A stretch of 64,000 bases of DNA from Pseudomonas taiwanensis (GTDB lineage Bacteria; Pseudomonadota; Gammaproteobacteria; Pseudomonadales; Pseudomonadaceae): assembly GCF_013393345.1 (NCBI RefSeq), contig NZ_QJRF01000030.1:62001-126000 (forward strand). The letters are read 5' to 3'. The notes below the pieces were generated by a model. That model searched no databases. It was not told the DNA's origin and saw only the letters and a list, made by a program, of their open reading frames with translations. The position numbers and the translations under genes are program-made. Of this stretch, positions 21,603 through 30,900 are shown piece by piece. Every line of letters starts with the position of its first letter. Positions within the stretch are counted from its first letter, which is position 1.

Positions 21603-22331
21603 TCACTGGTAGCGCGCCAGAATCTCATCGATCTCCCCTGATTCTTTCATCTGCACCAGCGTGCGCAGGATGCGTTGCGCCGGAACTGCGGGGTCGTTTC
21701 GGATCAGGCAGCCCACGGGTTCTTCTTCCAGGATGCCGACGCTCACCAACTGGTCCGTGTCTGGAAGGTCTCGATTGAACCAGCCCAGGGCCAACTCGTT
21801 GCTTACTGCGTACTTGTAGCGGCCGGCCAGCAGCTTCTGCAGGACCAGTTCCTGGTTGCGTGCTTCGTCGCGCAGCAGTGAGCCGCGATCGAACAGGGGT
21901 TGCAGGCGTGGATAGGTGTAGCCCAGCACGGTGCCGACACTTTCGCCCGAGATGGCGTCGGGGCTGGTTACGCGTTCACTTCCCTGGCGCGAGACGATCA
22001 AGTCGCGCTGATAAAGGAGGGGCACGCTCCAGAGGAAATCGGTGCTGTTGGTGATCCACTTCGGGCTGACGTAGCAGCGTACGTCGATCTCTCCCTGTTT
22101 CACGGCCAGCTCCACGCGGTTGCGCGGGAGGACCTGGATCTGTGCGGGGATGTCGAGGTGTTGCGCCAGGCGATTGATCAGGTCGTGAAGGATGCCGCCG
22201 ATCAGTTGGTTGTTCTTGAATTCGGCCAGCGGCATGGCCCAGCTATCCACCGCCGAGAAGCGCAGGGCGGCTGGCGCAGCGTTGCCGAGGGAGCTCCAGC
22301 AGAGCAGGAGGGCGAGGACAAATGAGCGCAT
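21603..22331 (-). CDS. Periplasmic substrate-binding protein (SBP family 3-like)
   Basis: A 242-aa secreted protein with a signal peptide (RSFVLALLLCWSSLGNA) and the fold of the amino-acid type solute-binding family: LIGGILHDLINRLAQHL, the EIDVRCYV hinge region and GTVLGYTYPRLQPLF. No permease or ATPase genes are adjacent, so it may serve a distant transporter or act as a sensor. ATG 22331 is chosen because GGGAG precedes it; the longer frame lacks a signal peptide at its start. It is divergent from dnaX, 142 bases away. Confidence 0.8.
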   Translation of the reverse strand: MRSFVLALLLCWSSLGNAAPAALRFSAVDSWAMPLAEFKNNQLIGGILHDLINRLAQHLDIPAQIQVLPRNRVELAVKQGEIDVRCYVSPKWITNSTDFLWSVPLLYQRDLIVSRQGSERVTSPDAISGESVGTVLGYTYPRLQPLFDRGSLLRDEARNQELVLQKLLAGRYKYAVSNELALGWFNRDLPDTDQLVSVGILEEEPVGCLIRNDPAVPAQRILRTLVQMKESGEIDEILARYQ

Positions 22332-22473
22332 CAGGCTCCCTCGTCTGGGTGGGCGGTGGCCAACAATGCCTGTTGTCGGGCGGATTGAACAGGCTGCCGT
22401 TCGCATCGGATGCAATTTGCGCATCGCTCCGCTAGCATTAGCTCCTTCTGCTCTCCAGACGCGATGGTTTTCA

Positions 22474-24615
22474 ATGAGTTATCAGGTCCTTGCACGCAAA
22501 TGGCGTCCGCGCTCGTTCCGCGAAATGGTCGGCCAGACCCATGTGCTGAAGGCTTTGATCAACGCCCTGGACAACCAGCGCCTGCACCACGCGTACCTGT
22601 TTACCGGTACTCGCGGCGTTGGCAAGACCACCATCGCGCGCATCCTGGCCAAATGCCTGAACTGCGAGACCGGTATCAGTTCCACCCCCTGCGGCCAGTG
22701 CTCGGTGTGCCGGGAGATCGATGAGGGGCGTTTCGTCGACCTGATCGAAGTGGACGCCGCCAGCCGCACGAAGGTGGAAGACACCCGCGAACTGCTCGAT
22801 AACGTGCAGTACGCGCCGAGCCGCGGTCGTTACAAGGTCTACCTGATCGACGAAGTGCACATGCTCTCCACGCACTCGTTCAACGCGCTGCTGAAGACCC
22901 TTGAAGAGCCGCCACCCCACGTCAAGTTCCTGCTGGCCACCACGGATCCGCAGAAGCTGCCCGTCACCATTCTTTCGCGCTGCCTGCAGTTCTCCCTGAA
23001 GAACATGCCGCCGGAGCGTGTGGTCGAGCACCTGACCCACGTACTCGGGGCTGAAAACGTGCCCTTCGAGGCCGATGCGCTCTGGTTGCTGGGCCGTGCC
23101 GCCGATGGCTCGATGCGTGATGCCATGAGCCTCACCGACCAGGCCATCGCCTTCGGGGAAGGCAAGGTGCTGGCCGCCGATGTACGCGCCATGCTTGGCA
23201 CCCTCGATCATGGCCAGGTCTATGGCGTGCTCCACGCGCTGCTGCAGGGCGACGCCCGCGCGCTGCTGGAGGCCGTACGCCACTTGGCCGAGCAGGGGCC
23301 GGACTGGAACGGCGTGCTCTCCGAAATGCTCAATGTGTTGCACCGCGTGGCGATTGCCCAGGTGCTGCCGGACGCCGTCGACAACGGCCAGGGTGACCGC
23401 GATCGCGTATTGGCGCTGGCACAGGCCCTGCCGGGCGAAGATGTCCAGTTCTACTATCAGATGGGTCTGATCGGTCGACGCGATCTGCCGTTGGCCCCGG
23501 ACCCCCGCAGCGGCTTCGAGATGGTGCTGCTGCGCATGTTGGCGTTCCGCCCGGCAGATGCCGATGGTGCACCGCGGGTCCAGCTAAAGGACCCGGGGAT
23601 CAGCCAGGCCACGGTTGATCCCCAGAAGAACCCAGTGGCCGGAGCCGCCTCGTCGGCTTCGGTTGCCATTGCTGCGCCGCAACCTGCTCCGGTACAGGTG
23701 CCCACCCCGGTGGTTGCGCCTGCTCCCGTAGTCAGCCAGCCTGTCGCGGCTCCGGCTCCGGTCGTTGAAGCGCCTGCGCCCATTCCGGTGGCCGAAGTGC
23801 CAGCAGTGGTCGCAGCCGAGGAAGTCGCCGCTCCCGTACCTGTGGTCGAGCCCACTCCCGAGGCGGTTGCAGAGCCGGTGGTGGAAGTACCTGTTGCCGT
23901 GGTCGAAACCCCCGCCGAGGTCGTCGACCTGCCTTGGGATGAGCCTTCGGTCCCGGTTGCCGCTGCCCCCGTAGTTGAACTCCCGGCTGCGTCCGAACCG
24001 GAGTCTGTGGTTGCGTCCGCGCCGGTTGTTGAGACGCCCGTGGTCCAGTCAGCGGCCGAGCCGCAGGTTGCCGAATCCACTGACGAATCCGACGACGAGC
24101 CGCCGCCCGGCGATTACGACGACTATTGCGAAGCCGATGCCGACAGCATCGCCTATATGGATGACATCGGACCGGCCGAAGAGCCCGCCGCTGTGGCCGA
24201 GGTCCTGCCTGCCGCGCAGCCTGCCACGGGGCTGGCTGCCGAGTGGCTGGACCTGTTCCCGCGCCTTGGGCTCTCGGGCATGACCGGCAACATCGGCGCC
24301 AACTGCACGCTGGTGGCGGTGGAGGACGATGTCTGGCGCCTGCACCTGGACCCGGCACAGAGCGCGCTGTTCAACGCGAACCAGCAGCGCCGTCTGAACG
24401 ATGCGCTGAACCAGTACCACGGCCGATCTCTGAAACTCGAAGTTGAAGTGCGTCGTCCTGAGCAGGAAACCCCGGCGCAGGCTGCCGCACGTAAGCGCGC
24501 CGCTCGTCAGCGGCAGGCCGAAGAGGCCATTGCCAGCGATCCGCTGGTGCTGAAAATGATCGAACTGTTCGGCGCCCAGGTGCGCGCCGACACCATTGAA
24601 CCCCTTGACCGCTGA
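22474..24615 (+). CDS. dnaX: DNA polymerase III subunits tau/gamma
   Basis: The 713-aa clamp-loader ATPase. It opens the sliding clamp and, as tau, links polymerase cores to the helicase. Walker A is GTRGVGKTT (about residues 45-53). The four-Cys zinc module ([19 protein letters not shown]) follows, then Walker [10 protein letters not shown] and sensor 1 LATTD. Domain III ends near residue 365. A long Pro/Val/Ala/Glu-rich linker (about 385-570) leads to the tau C-terminal domain. I see no A-AAA-AAG slippery heptamer, so production of gamma by the E. coli mechanism is not supported here. ybaB follows after 11 bases. Confidence 0.95.
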   Translation: MSYQVLARKWRPRSFREMVGQTHVLKALINALDNQRLHHAYLFTGTRGVGKTTIARILAKCLNCETGISSTPCGQCSVCREIDEGRFVDLIEVDAASRTKVEDTRELLDNVQYAPSRGRYKVYLIDEVHMLSTHSFNALLKTLEEPPPHVKFLLATTDPQKLPVTILSRCLQFSLKNMPPERVVEHLTHVLGAENVPFEADALWLLGRAADGSMRDAMSLTDQAIAFGEGKVLAADVRAMLGTLDHGQVYGVLHALLQGDARALLEAVRHLAEQGPDWNGVLSEMLNVLHRVAIAQVLPDAVDNGQGDRDRVLALAQALPGEDVQFYYQMGLIGRRDLPLAPDPRSGFEMVLLRMLAFRPADADGAPRVQLKDPGISQATVDPQKNPVAGAASSASVAIAAPQPAPVQVPTPVVAPAPVVSQPVAAPAPVVEAPAPIPVAEVPAVVAAEEVAAPVPVVEPTPEAVAEPVVEVPVAVVETPAEVVDLPWDEPSVPVAAAPVVELPAASEPESVVASAPVVETPVVQSAAEPQVAESTDESDDEPPPGDYDDYCEADADSIAYMDDIGPAEEPAAVAEVLPAAQPATGLAAEWLDLFPRLGLSGMTGNIGANCTLVAVEDDVWRLHLDPAQSALFNANQQRRLNDALNQYHGRSLKLEVEVRRPEQETPAQAAARKRAARQRQAEEAIASDPLVLKMIELFGAQVRADTIEPLDR

Positions 24616-24626
24616 GGACAATCATC

Positions 24627-24953
24627 ATGATGAAGGGTGGCATGGCAGGCCTGATGAAACAGGCCCAACAGATGCAGGAAAAGATGCAGAAGATGCAGGA
24701 AGAGCTGGCCAATGCCGAGGTGACCGGCCAGTCCGGCGCCGGCCTGGTGAGCGTGGTGATGACCGGTCGTCATGACGTCAAACGCGTCTCCCTGGATGAC
24801 AGTCTGATGCAGGAAGACAAGGAAATCCTGGAAGACCTGATCGCGGCTGCGGTGAACGACGCCGTGCGCAAGATCGAGCAGAACAACCAGGAGAAAATGG
24901 CCGGCATGACGGCCGGGATGCAGCTGCCCCCCGGCTTCAAAATGCCCTTCTGA
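24627..24953 (+). CDS. ybaB: YbaB/EbfC nucleoid-associated protein
   Basis: A 108-aa DNA-binding protein of the YbaB/EbfC family. The N-terminus is Met-, Gln- and Lys-rich coiled coil ([20 protein letters not shown]), followed by the core [26 protein letters not shown]. It forms a dimer that binds DNA with little sequence preference. The gene order dnaX-ybaB-recR is highly conserved in proteobacteria. Confidence 0.95.
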   Translation: MMKGGMAGLMKQAQQMQEKMQKMQEELANAEVTGQSGAGLVSVVMTGRHDVKRVSLDDSLMQEDKEILEDLIAAAVNDAVRKIEQNNQEKMAGMTAGMQLPPGFKMPF

Positions 24954-24988
24954 GTGAGTGACGCCCAGCCGGCACGCATTACTGTGTT

Positions 24989-25050
24989 GCGCGCGGCCCC
25001 GGGCATCCTCATTTACAGACGTAAACTCCGGTGCCCGTGGCCGCTCGCGC
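24989..25050 (+). other. Highly structured leader upstream of recR
   Basis: A nested inverted repeat in the 184-base gap before recR: GCGC-GCGGCC-cc-GGGCA on the left pairs with TGCCC-gt-GGCCGC-tc-GCGC on the right. At the centre, TTTAC (25012-25016) pairs with GTAAA (25021-25025) across a four-base loop. CC 25007-25008 can also pair with GG 25030-25031. No T-run follows, so this is not an ordinary terminator. It may be a 5' UTR element of recR. Confidence 0.6.
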
Positions 25051-25137
25051 CTTGTACTGCATACCGTCTGGTCGCCCCAGTCGATGCTGTCGAGAGGCAC
25101 TGGAGTCAATCCAATCCATCCGCACTTTGAGACGCCC

Positions 25138-25737
25138 ATGAGCTTCAGCCCGCTGATCCGCCAATTGATCGATGCTCTGCGCATTCTGCCCGGTGTGGGC
25201 CAGAAGACTGCGCAACGCATGGCGCTGCAGATGCTGGAGCGTGATCGCAGTGGCGGCCTGCGCCTGGCGCAGGCGCTGACGGCGGCCATGGAGGGCGTTG
25301 GACATTGCACGCAATGTCGCACCTTGAGCGAGGAAGCGCTCTGCCCGCAGTGTGCTGATCCGCGTCGCGACGATTCCCTGCTTTGCGTGGTGGAAGGTCC
25401 GCTGGATGTATTCGCTGTGGAGCAGACTGGCTATCGCGGTCGCTTTTTCGTGCTCAAGGGGCATTTGTCACCCCTGGATGGCCTGGGGCCGGAGGCCATT
25501 GGCATCCCGGAACTGCTGGCGCGAATCGAAGCTGGCCAGTTCGCCGAGGTGATCCTTGCCACCAACCCCACGGTGGAGGGCGAAGCCACCGCCCATTACA
25601 TCGCCCAGCTGCTGGCGCCCAAATCCATCACGGTTTCCCGTATCGCCCATGGCGTGCCGCTGGGTGGCGAGCTGGAGCTGGTAGATGGCGGCACCCTGGC
25701 TCACGCGCTCGCAGGGCGCCGTCCTATCGGGCTTTGA
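25138..25737 (+). CDS. recR: Recombination mediator RecR
   Basis: A 199-aa protein of the RecFOR pathway that helps load RecA on gapped DNA. It has a helix-hairpin-helix ([20 protein letters not shown]), a four-Cys zinc finger (CTQC...LCPQC) and a Toprim domain ([20 protein letters not shown]). ATG 25138 gives the family length; the longer in-frame extension is the structured leader. Confidence 0.96.
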   Translation: MSFSPLIRQLIDALRILPGVGQKTAQRMALQMLERDRSGGLRLAQALTAAMEGVGHCTQCRTLSEEALCPQCADPRRDDSLLCVVEGPLDVFAVEQTGYRGRFFVLKGHLSPLDGLGPEAIGIPELLARIEAGQFAEVILATNPTVEGEATAHYIAQLLAPKSITVSRIAHGVPLGGELELVDGGTLAHALAGRRPIGL

Positions 25738-25842
25738 GGAAAGGGTGCGCGGCTGATACGGCCGCGTCGATGGCACAAGTCTCGCCTTGAAAACCAAGCA
25801 AGCGCTCGGTAAGTTCGTTCGATCTTACCGGGGAGTCTTGCC

Positions 25843-26991
25843 ATGTCTGCCTACCAGGAATACTTCGACGAATCCCATCAGTTGATCCGGGATTCGATAC
25901 GCCGCTTCGTCGAGCGGGAAATCCTGCCCCATATCGCCGAGTGGGAAGAGGCCGAGGAGTTTCCCCGTGAGCTCTACCTCAAGGCGGGCGCTGCCGGCAT
26001 CCTCGGCATCGGTTATCCGGAATCGTTTGGCGGCAGCCACGAAGGCGACGTGTTCGCCAAGGTGGCGGCCAGCGAAGAGTTGATGCGTTGTGGCTCCGGC
26101 GGACTGGTGGCTGGGCTGGGCTCCCTGGATATCGGCCTGCCGCCGGTCATCAAATGGGGGCGTGCCGAGCTGCGCGAGCGCGTCGTGCCGCAGGTCCTGG
26201 CCGGCGAGAAGATCATGGCGCTGGCAGTCACCGAGCCGTCCGGCGGCTCCGATGTGGCCAATCTCAAGACCCGAGCCGTGCGCGATGGCGATTTCTATCG
26301 CGTCTCCGGGAGCAAGACCTTCATCACCAGCGGTGTGCGAGCCGACTACTACACGGTGGCGGTTCGCACCGGCGGAGAAGGTTTCGGCGGTGTGAGCCTG
26401 TTGCTGGTGGAAAAGGACACGCCGGGTTTCACCGTCGGCCGCAAGCTGAAAAAGATGGGCTGGTGGGCATCCGATACGGCCGAGCTGTTCTTCGATGATT
26501 GCCGGGTGCCGGTGGCGAATCTGATCGGCATGGAAAACATGGGCTTCGCCTGCATCATGGCCAACTTCCAGAGCGAGCGCCTGGCGCTGGCCATCATGGC
26601 CAACATGACCGCGCAGCTGGCCCTGGAGGAGTCGCTGAACTGGTCCCGCGAGCGTGAAGCCTTCGGCAAGCCCATCGGACGTTTCCAGGTGCTTCGTCAC
26701 CGGATGGCGGAAATGGCTACGCAGCTGGAGGTGTCCCGTGAATTCACGTATCGCCAAGCGGCGAAGATGGCGGCGGGCAAGAGCGTGATCAAGGAGATCT
26801 CCATGGCGAAGAACTTCGCCACCGACATCGCCGACCGCCTCACCTATGACGCCGTGCAGATCCTCGGTGGCATGGGCTACATGCGCGAGAGTCTGGTGGA
26901 GCGGCTGTATCGTGACAACCGCATCCTCTCCATAGGTGGCGGTACGCGGGAGATCATGAACGAGATCATCGCCAAGCAAATGGGTCTCTGA
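25843..26991 (+). CDS. Acyl-CoA dehydrogenase
   Basis: A 382-aa flavoenzyme that oxidises acyl-CoA thioesters to 2-enoyl-CoA. The three domains of the family are present: the N-terminal helical domain, the central beta domain (LAVTEPSGGSDVANLKTRA and FITSGVRADYYTVAVRT) and the C-terminal helical domain (QILGGMGYMRESLVERLYRDNRI). The substrate chain length is not evident. It is followed by a thioesterase gene. Position after recR matches the PAO1 order as I recall it. Confidence 0.92.
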   Translation: MSAYQEYFDESHQLIRDSIRRFVEREILPHIAEWEEAEEFPRELYLKAGAAGILGIGYPESFGGSHEGDVFAKVAASEELMRCGSGGLVAGLGSLDIGLPPVIKWGRAELRERVVPQVLAGEKIMALAVTEPSGGSDVANLKTRAVRDGDFYRVSGSKTFITSGVRADYYTVAVRTGGEGFGGVSLLLVEKDTPGFTVGRKLKKMGWWASDTAELFFDDCRVPVANLIGMENMGFACIMANFQSERLALAIMANMTAQLALEESLNWSREREAFGKPIGRFQVLRHRMAEMATQLEVSREFTYRQAAKMAAGKSVIKEISMAKNFATDIADRLTYDAVQILGGMGYMRESLVERLYRDNRILSIGGGTREIMNEIIAKQMGL

Positions 26992-26997
26992 ATCGGG

Positions 26998-27023
26998 CCG
27001 GAACTTCCGAACGGGAGTTCCGG
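26998..27023 (+). terminator. Terminator after the acyl-CoA dehydrogenase gene
   Basis: CCGGAACT pairs with AGTTCCGG and the stem extends inward by CC/GG past one wobble pair. TTTTCTTT follows. It separates the dehydrogenase transcript from the thioesterase gene. Confidence 0.85.
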
Positions 27024-27088
27024 TTTTCTTTGACTGATATATATTGCGGTCGACATTCAATCTATTCATGTGATCCAGGAGACCCGAG

Positions 27089-27622
27089 ATGAGCGATCTG
27101 TCCCGCGAAGAGAAACTTCAAGTCTGGCTGGCCGCAGAGGCCGAAATCCGTGCCCGTCTGAAGCCCGGCACCATGAGCATTGCGGAGGTGGCGACGCTCA
27201 GCCCTCTGGAGTTCTTTGATGGCATCGGCCGTGGCGACCTGCCGGCACCGCCCATTGGCGAGTTGATGGGCTTTGTCCCTATCGAATGGTCGAAGGAGCG
27301 TTTCGTCTTCCAGGGTGTGCCGCAGATGCAGCACTACAACCCGATCGGGTCGGTCCATGGGGGATATGCAGCCACGCTGCTGGATTCGTGCATGGGTTGC
27401 GCCATCCACGCCAATCTGGAGAAAGGGCAGGGCTATACCACCACCGACCTGCGCATCAGCTACATTCGCGCCCTGACCACCAAGACTGGCCCAGTGCGGG
27501 CTGAGGGACGGATCATCCATGTCGGCCGCTCCACCGCGCTGGCGGAAGGGCGCATCTACGATGTGGATGGCAAGCTCTACGCGACCGGCTCCACCACCTG
27601 CCTGATCCTGGGTGGCAAATGA
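27089..27622 (+). CDS. Hotdog-fold thioesterase (PaaI family)
   Basis: The 177-aa protein has the PaaI/4HBT-type hotdog core: NPIGSVHGGYAATLLDSCMGCAIH, with the helix carrying the acidic residue, then TTDLRISYIRALTTKTGPVRAEGRIIHVGRSTALAEGRI. It should hydrolyse an acyl- or aryl-CoA thioester. The N-terminal 40 residues are an extension compared with minimal family members. The RBS is AGGAG, eight bases before ATG. Confidence 0.85.
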   Translation: MSDLSREEKLQVWLAAEAEIRARLKPGTMSIAEVATLSPLEFFDGIGRGDLPAPPIGELMGFVPIEWSKERFVFQGVPQMQHYNPIGSVHGGYAATLLDSCMGCAIHANLEKGQGYTTTDLRISYIRALTTKTGPVRAEGRIIHVGRSTALAEGRIYDVDGKLYATGSTTCLILGGK

Positions 27623-27629
27623 AATAGCT

Positions 27630-27726
27630 GTGGGGGCGATTTCAATCGCCAAGGGCAGCGCAGCTGCCCCGCTGTAGGTTGCGGGGCCGGTCTGCGACCC
27701 ATTTGGCGAATGAATTCGCCCCTACA
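27630..27726. repeat. REPIN-like element, family A, copy 1
   Basis: The ends TGTGGGGGCGATTTCAATCG and CGAATGAATTCGCCCCTACA are imperfect inverted copies of each other. An inner hairpin is formed by GGGCAGCGCAGCTGCCC. The same plan recurs at 43732-43828, and a single end at 46224-46243. These are mobile REP doublets typical of Pseudomonas intergenic DNA. Confidence 0.75.
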
Positions 27727-27762
27727 GACAATCTTTCTGGGCACTGATCTCCGGGCAAAAAG

Positions 27763-27791
27763 AAGGGGGCACGCTTGTGGCGTGCCCCCTT
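27763..27791 (-). terminator. Terminator of putA
   Basis: AAGGGGGCACGC pairs with GCGTGCCCCCTT, a perfect 12-base stem. On the minus strand it is followed by CTTTTTG, so it suits the putA transcript, about 140 bases after its stop; TTTTGCC on the plus side may also serve the thioesterase gene. Confidence 0.8.
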
Positions 27792-27933
27792 TTGCCATCA
27801 GTGAATGACAGCCAACCGTTGAAGAGAGATGGGCGAAGTCGCCCGGTAAGGCGGTCCGCCTGGAGGCCAGGCCTCCGGTGTAGCGACCGTCGCTCGCCTT
27901 GTGGGCGAACGACGGGTGAAGCGATGTCGCGTG

Positions 27934-30900
27934 TCAGCCGATGGTCATCAGGCTGGCGTTGCCGCCAGCGGCGGCGGTGTTGACGCTGATGGCGCGCTCG
28001 ATCAGCAGGCGCTCCAGCGGGACCGAAGTCTCGCCGCGGGACAGGCCCTGGACGCCGATGATCGGCCCCTTGCGCGAAGCAACCTGCTTGCAAACTGCGC
28101 CCAACTGGTCGGAGTCGCCGTGGTGCAGAACCGCATCGAACTCCACTTCGGCCTGGTTCCAGTCGGCTACCAGTTGGATACGAGCCTGCACAGCCTTCGG
28201 CAGAGCGCCGCGCAGCTTGCTGGTCAGATCGCTGGTGGCCCAGAGCGCGCTGCTGCCAACGGCCAGTGTGGCGGCCAGCTGGGTCAGCAGGTCGGCTTCA
28301 TCGTCAGCCAGGCAAAGCACGGCCTCGCGCGGCAGCAGCACATAGGTGTTGCGCTCGCCGGTCGGGCCGGGGAGCACGCGGCTCAGGCCGCTCTGGGACT
28401 GCTCGGCGAAGCTGTCGCAGGCATTGGCGAGGCCATCCTTGCCGTTCTTGGCGGCCCAGGCCTTCAGGGCTTCCAGGGGCTTGCCCTGGCTTTCCTGCAG
28501 AGACTTGCGCTGCTGCGAATCGGCGACGTTCTGGCCATCCAGGCGCTGGAAGGTGCGGCTCACGCCATCGGCCGGGCGGGTGGCGAGCAGGCGGTACATG
28601 TACAGCGGACCGCCGGCTTTCGGGCCGGTGCCGGACAGGCCTTCACCACCGAACGGCTGCACACCGACTACGGCGCCAACCATGTTGCGGTTGACGTAGA
28701 GGTTGCCGGCGTGGGCCTTGTCCACCACCTTGGCGATGGTTTCGTCGATGCGGGTGTGGACGCCGAGGGTCAGGCCGTAGCCGGTGGCGTTGATCTGATC
28801 GAGCAGCGCGTCCATGTCCTCGCGCTTGTAGCGCAGCAGGTGCAGGACCGGGCCGAAGATTTCGCGTTCCAGGTCGGCGAGGCTGTCCAGTTCGATCAGG
28901 GTCGGCATCACGAAGGTGCCGCGCTGCATTACATCACCCTCGGTGCGGGCGATCTGGAATACGCTGCGACCTTTGCTGCGCATGGCCTGGATGTGCTTGT
29001 CGATATTGGCCTTGGCTTCGGCGTCGATGACCGGGCCGATATCCACATTCAGGTGCTCGGGGTTGCCGATGCGGCACTCGGCCATGGCGCCCTTGAGCAT
29101 TTCCACCACGCGGTCAGCCACGTCTTCCTGTACGCAGAGTACGCGCAGGGCGGAGCAGCGCTGGCCGGCGCTGTCGAAGGCGGAGGCGATCACGTCGGTC
29201 ACCACCTGCTCGGCGAGGGCGGAGGAGTCCACGATCATCGCGTTCTGGCCGCCGGTTTCGGCGATCAGCGGAATCGGGCGACCCTGAGCGTCCAGGCGAC
29301 CGGCAACGTTGCGGGCGAGGATGCCGGCGACTTCAGTGGAGCCGGTGAACATCACGCCTTTCACGCGCTCGTCACCCACCAGGGCGGCGCCCACGGTGTG
29401 GCCGAGGCCCGGCAGTAGCTGTACCACGCCTTCCGGAATACCGGCCTGGAGCATGATGCGTACGGCCTGGGCGGCGATCAGCGGGGTCTGTTCGGCGGGC
29501 TTGGCCAGCACGGTATTGCCCGCGGCGAGCGCGGCGGCTACCTGGCCGGCGAAGATCGCCAGGGGGAAGTTCCACGGGCTGATGCACACCACCGGGCCCA
29601 GTGGGCGGTGGGTGTCATTGGCGAAGTCGTGACGGGCCTGGGCGGCGTAGTAGCGCAGGAAGTCGACGGCTTCGCGCACCTCGGCGATGGCGTTGGCGAA
29701 GGTCTTGCCAGCTTCACGGGCGAGGAGGCCCATCAGCGGCTGCATCTCGGCTTCCATCAGGTCGGCGGCACGATCCAGGGCGGCAGCGCGCTCGACCGGC
29801 GGAGTGGACTGCCAGATCGGTGCGGCGGTGATGGAGGCCAGCACGGCACTGCCGACGTCAGCGGTCGTGGCGTTCTGCACGTGGCCCACCACATCGCGGT
29901 GATCCGCCGGGTTCAGCACGGGCTCGGCGGCGCCTTCGCTGGTCGGGCAGCCGAGCATGGGCTGGGCGCGCCAGTTGGCGTGGCCGGAGCTCAGCAGGGC
30001 GCTGGACAGCGAGGCCAGGCGGTGTTCGTTGGCCATGTCGATGCCGCTGGAGTTGACGCGGGCTTCGCCGTACAGGGCCTTGGGTTGCGGAATGCGCGGA
30101 TGTGGCAGGCCCAGGGCGCCTTCGACGCTGGCCATGGATTCGGCGCTGGTCACCGGGTCTTCCACCAGGTCCTTGATGGAGATGCTGTGGTCGGCGATGC
30201 GGTTGACGAAGCTGGTGTTGGCGCCGTTTTCCAGCAGGCGGCGGACCAGGTAGGCCAGCAGCGTTTCATGGGTGCCGACCGGTGCGTAGATACGGCACGG
30301 GCGGTTCAGCTTGCCGTCGGCGACCTTGCCCACCACTTGCTCGTACAGGGGTTCGCCCATGCCGTGCAGGCACTGGAACTCGTACTGGCCCGGGTAATAG
30401 TTCTGGCCGGCGATCTGGTAGATGGCCGACAGCGTGTGGGCGTTGTGGGTGGCGAACTGCGGGTAGATCGCGTCCGGAACGCCCAGCAGCTTGCGAGCGC
30501 AAGCGATGTAGGAAATGTCGGTGTAGACCTTGCGGCTGTAGACCGGGAAGCCTTCCAGGCCGTCGACCTGGGCGCGCTTGATCTCGCTGTCCCAGTAGGC
30601 GCCTTTCACCAGGCGGATCATCAGGCGGTGCTGGCTGCGGCGCGCGAGGTCGATCACGTAGTCGATCACGTACGGGCAGCGCTTCTGGTAGGCCTGGATG
30701 ACGAAGCCAACGCCGTTCCAGCCCTTCAGGGACGGCTCGAAGCAGAGGCGCTCGAGCATGTCGAGGGAGATTTCCAGACGGTCGGCTTCTTCGGCGTCGA
30801 TGTTCAGGCCGATGTCGTACTGCTTGGCCAGCAGGGTCAGGGACAGCAGGCGCGGGTAAAGCTCGCCCATCATGCGCTCGTACTGGGCGCGGCTGTAGCG

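Larger units (their letters stand above)
27623..27933. other. Intergenic region between the thioesterase gene and putA
   Basis: There is no gene in these 311 bases. They hold a REPIN-like repeat (27630-27726), the putA terminator (27763-27791) and two further hairpins: GGAGGCC/GGCCTCC at 27862-27876, and CGTCG..CGCC with GGCG..CGACG at 27889-27914. Confidence 0.7.

Noticed and set aside
27901-29418. Open frame of 505 codons on the plus strand, opposite the 3' part of putA
   Set aside because: Same reason: an antisense shadow of putA with no domain.
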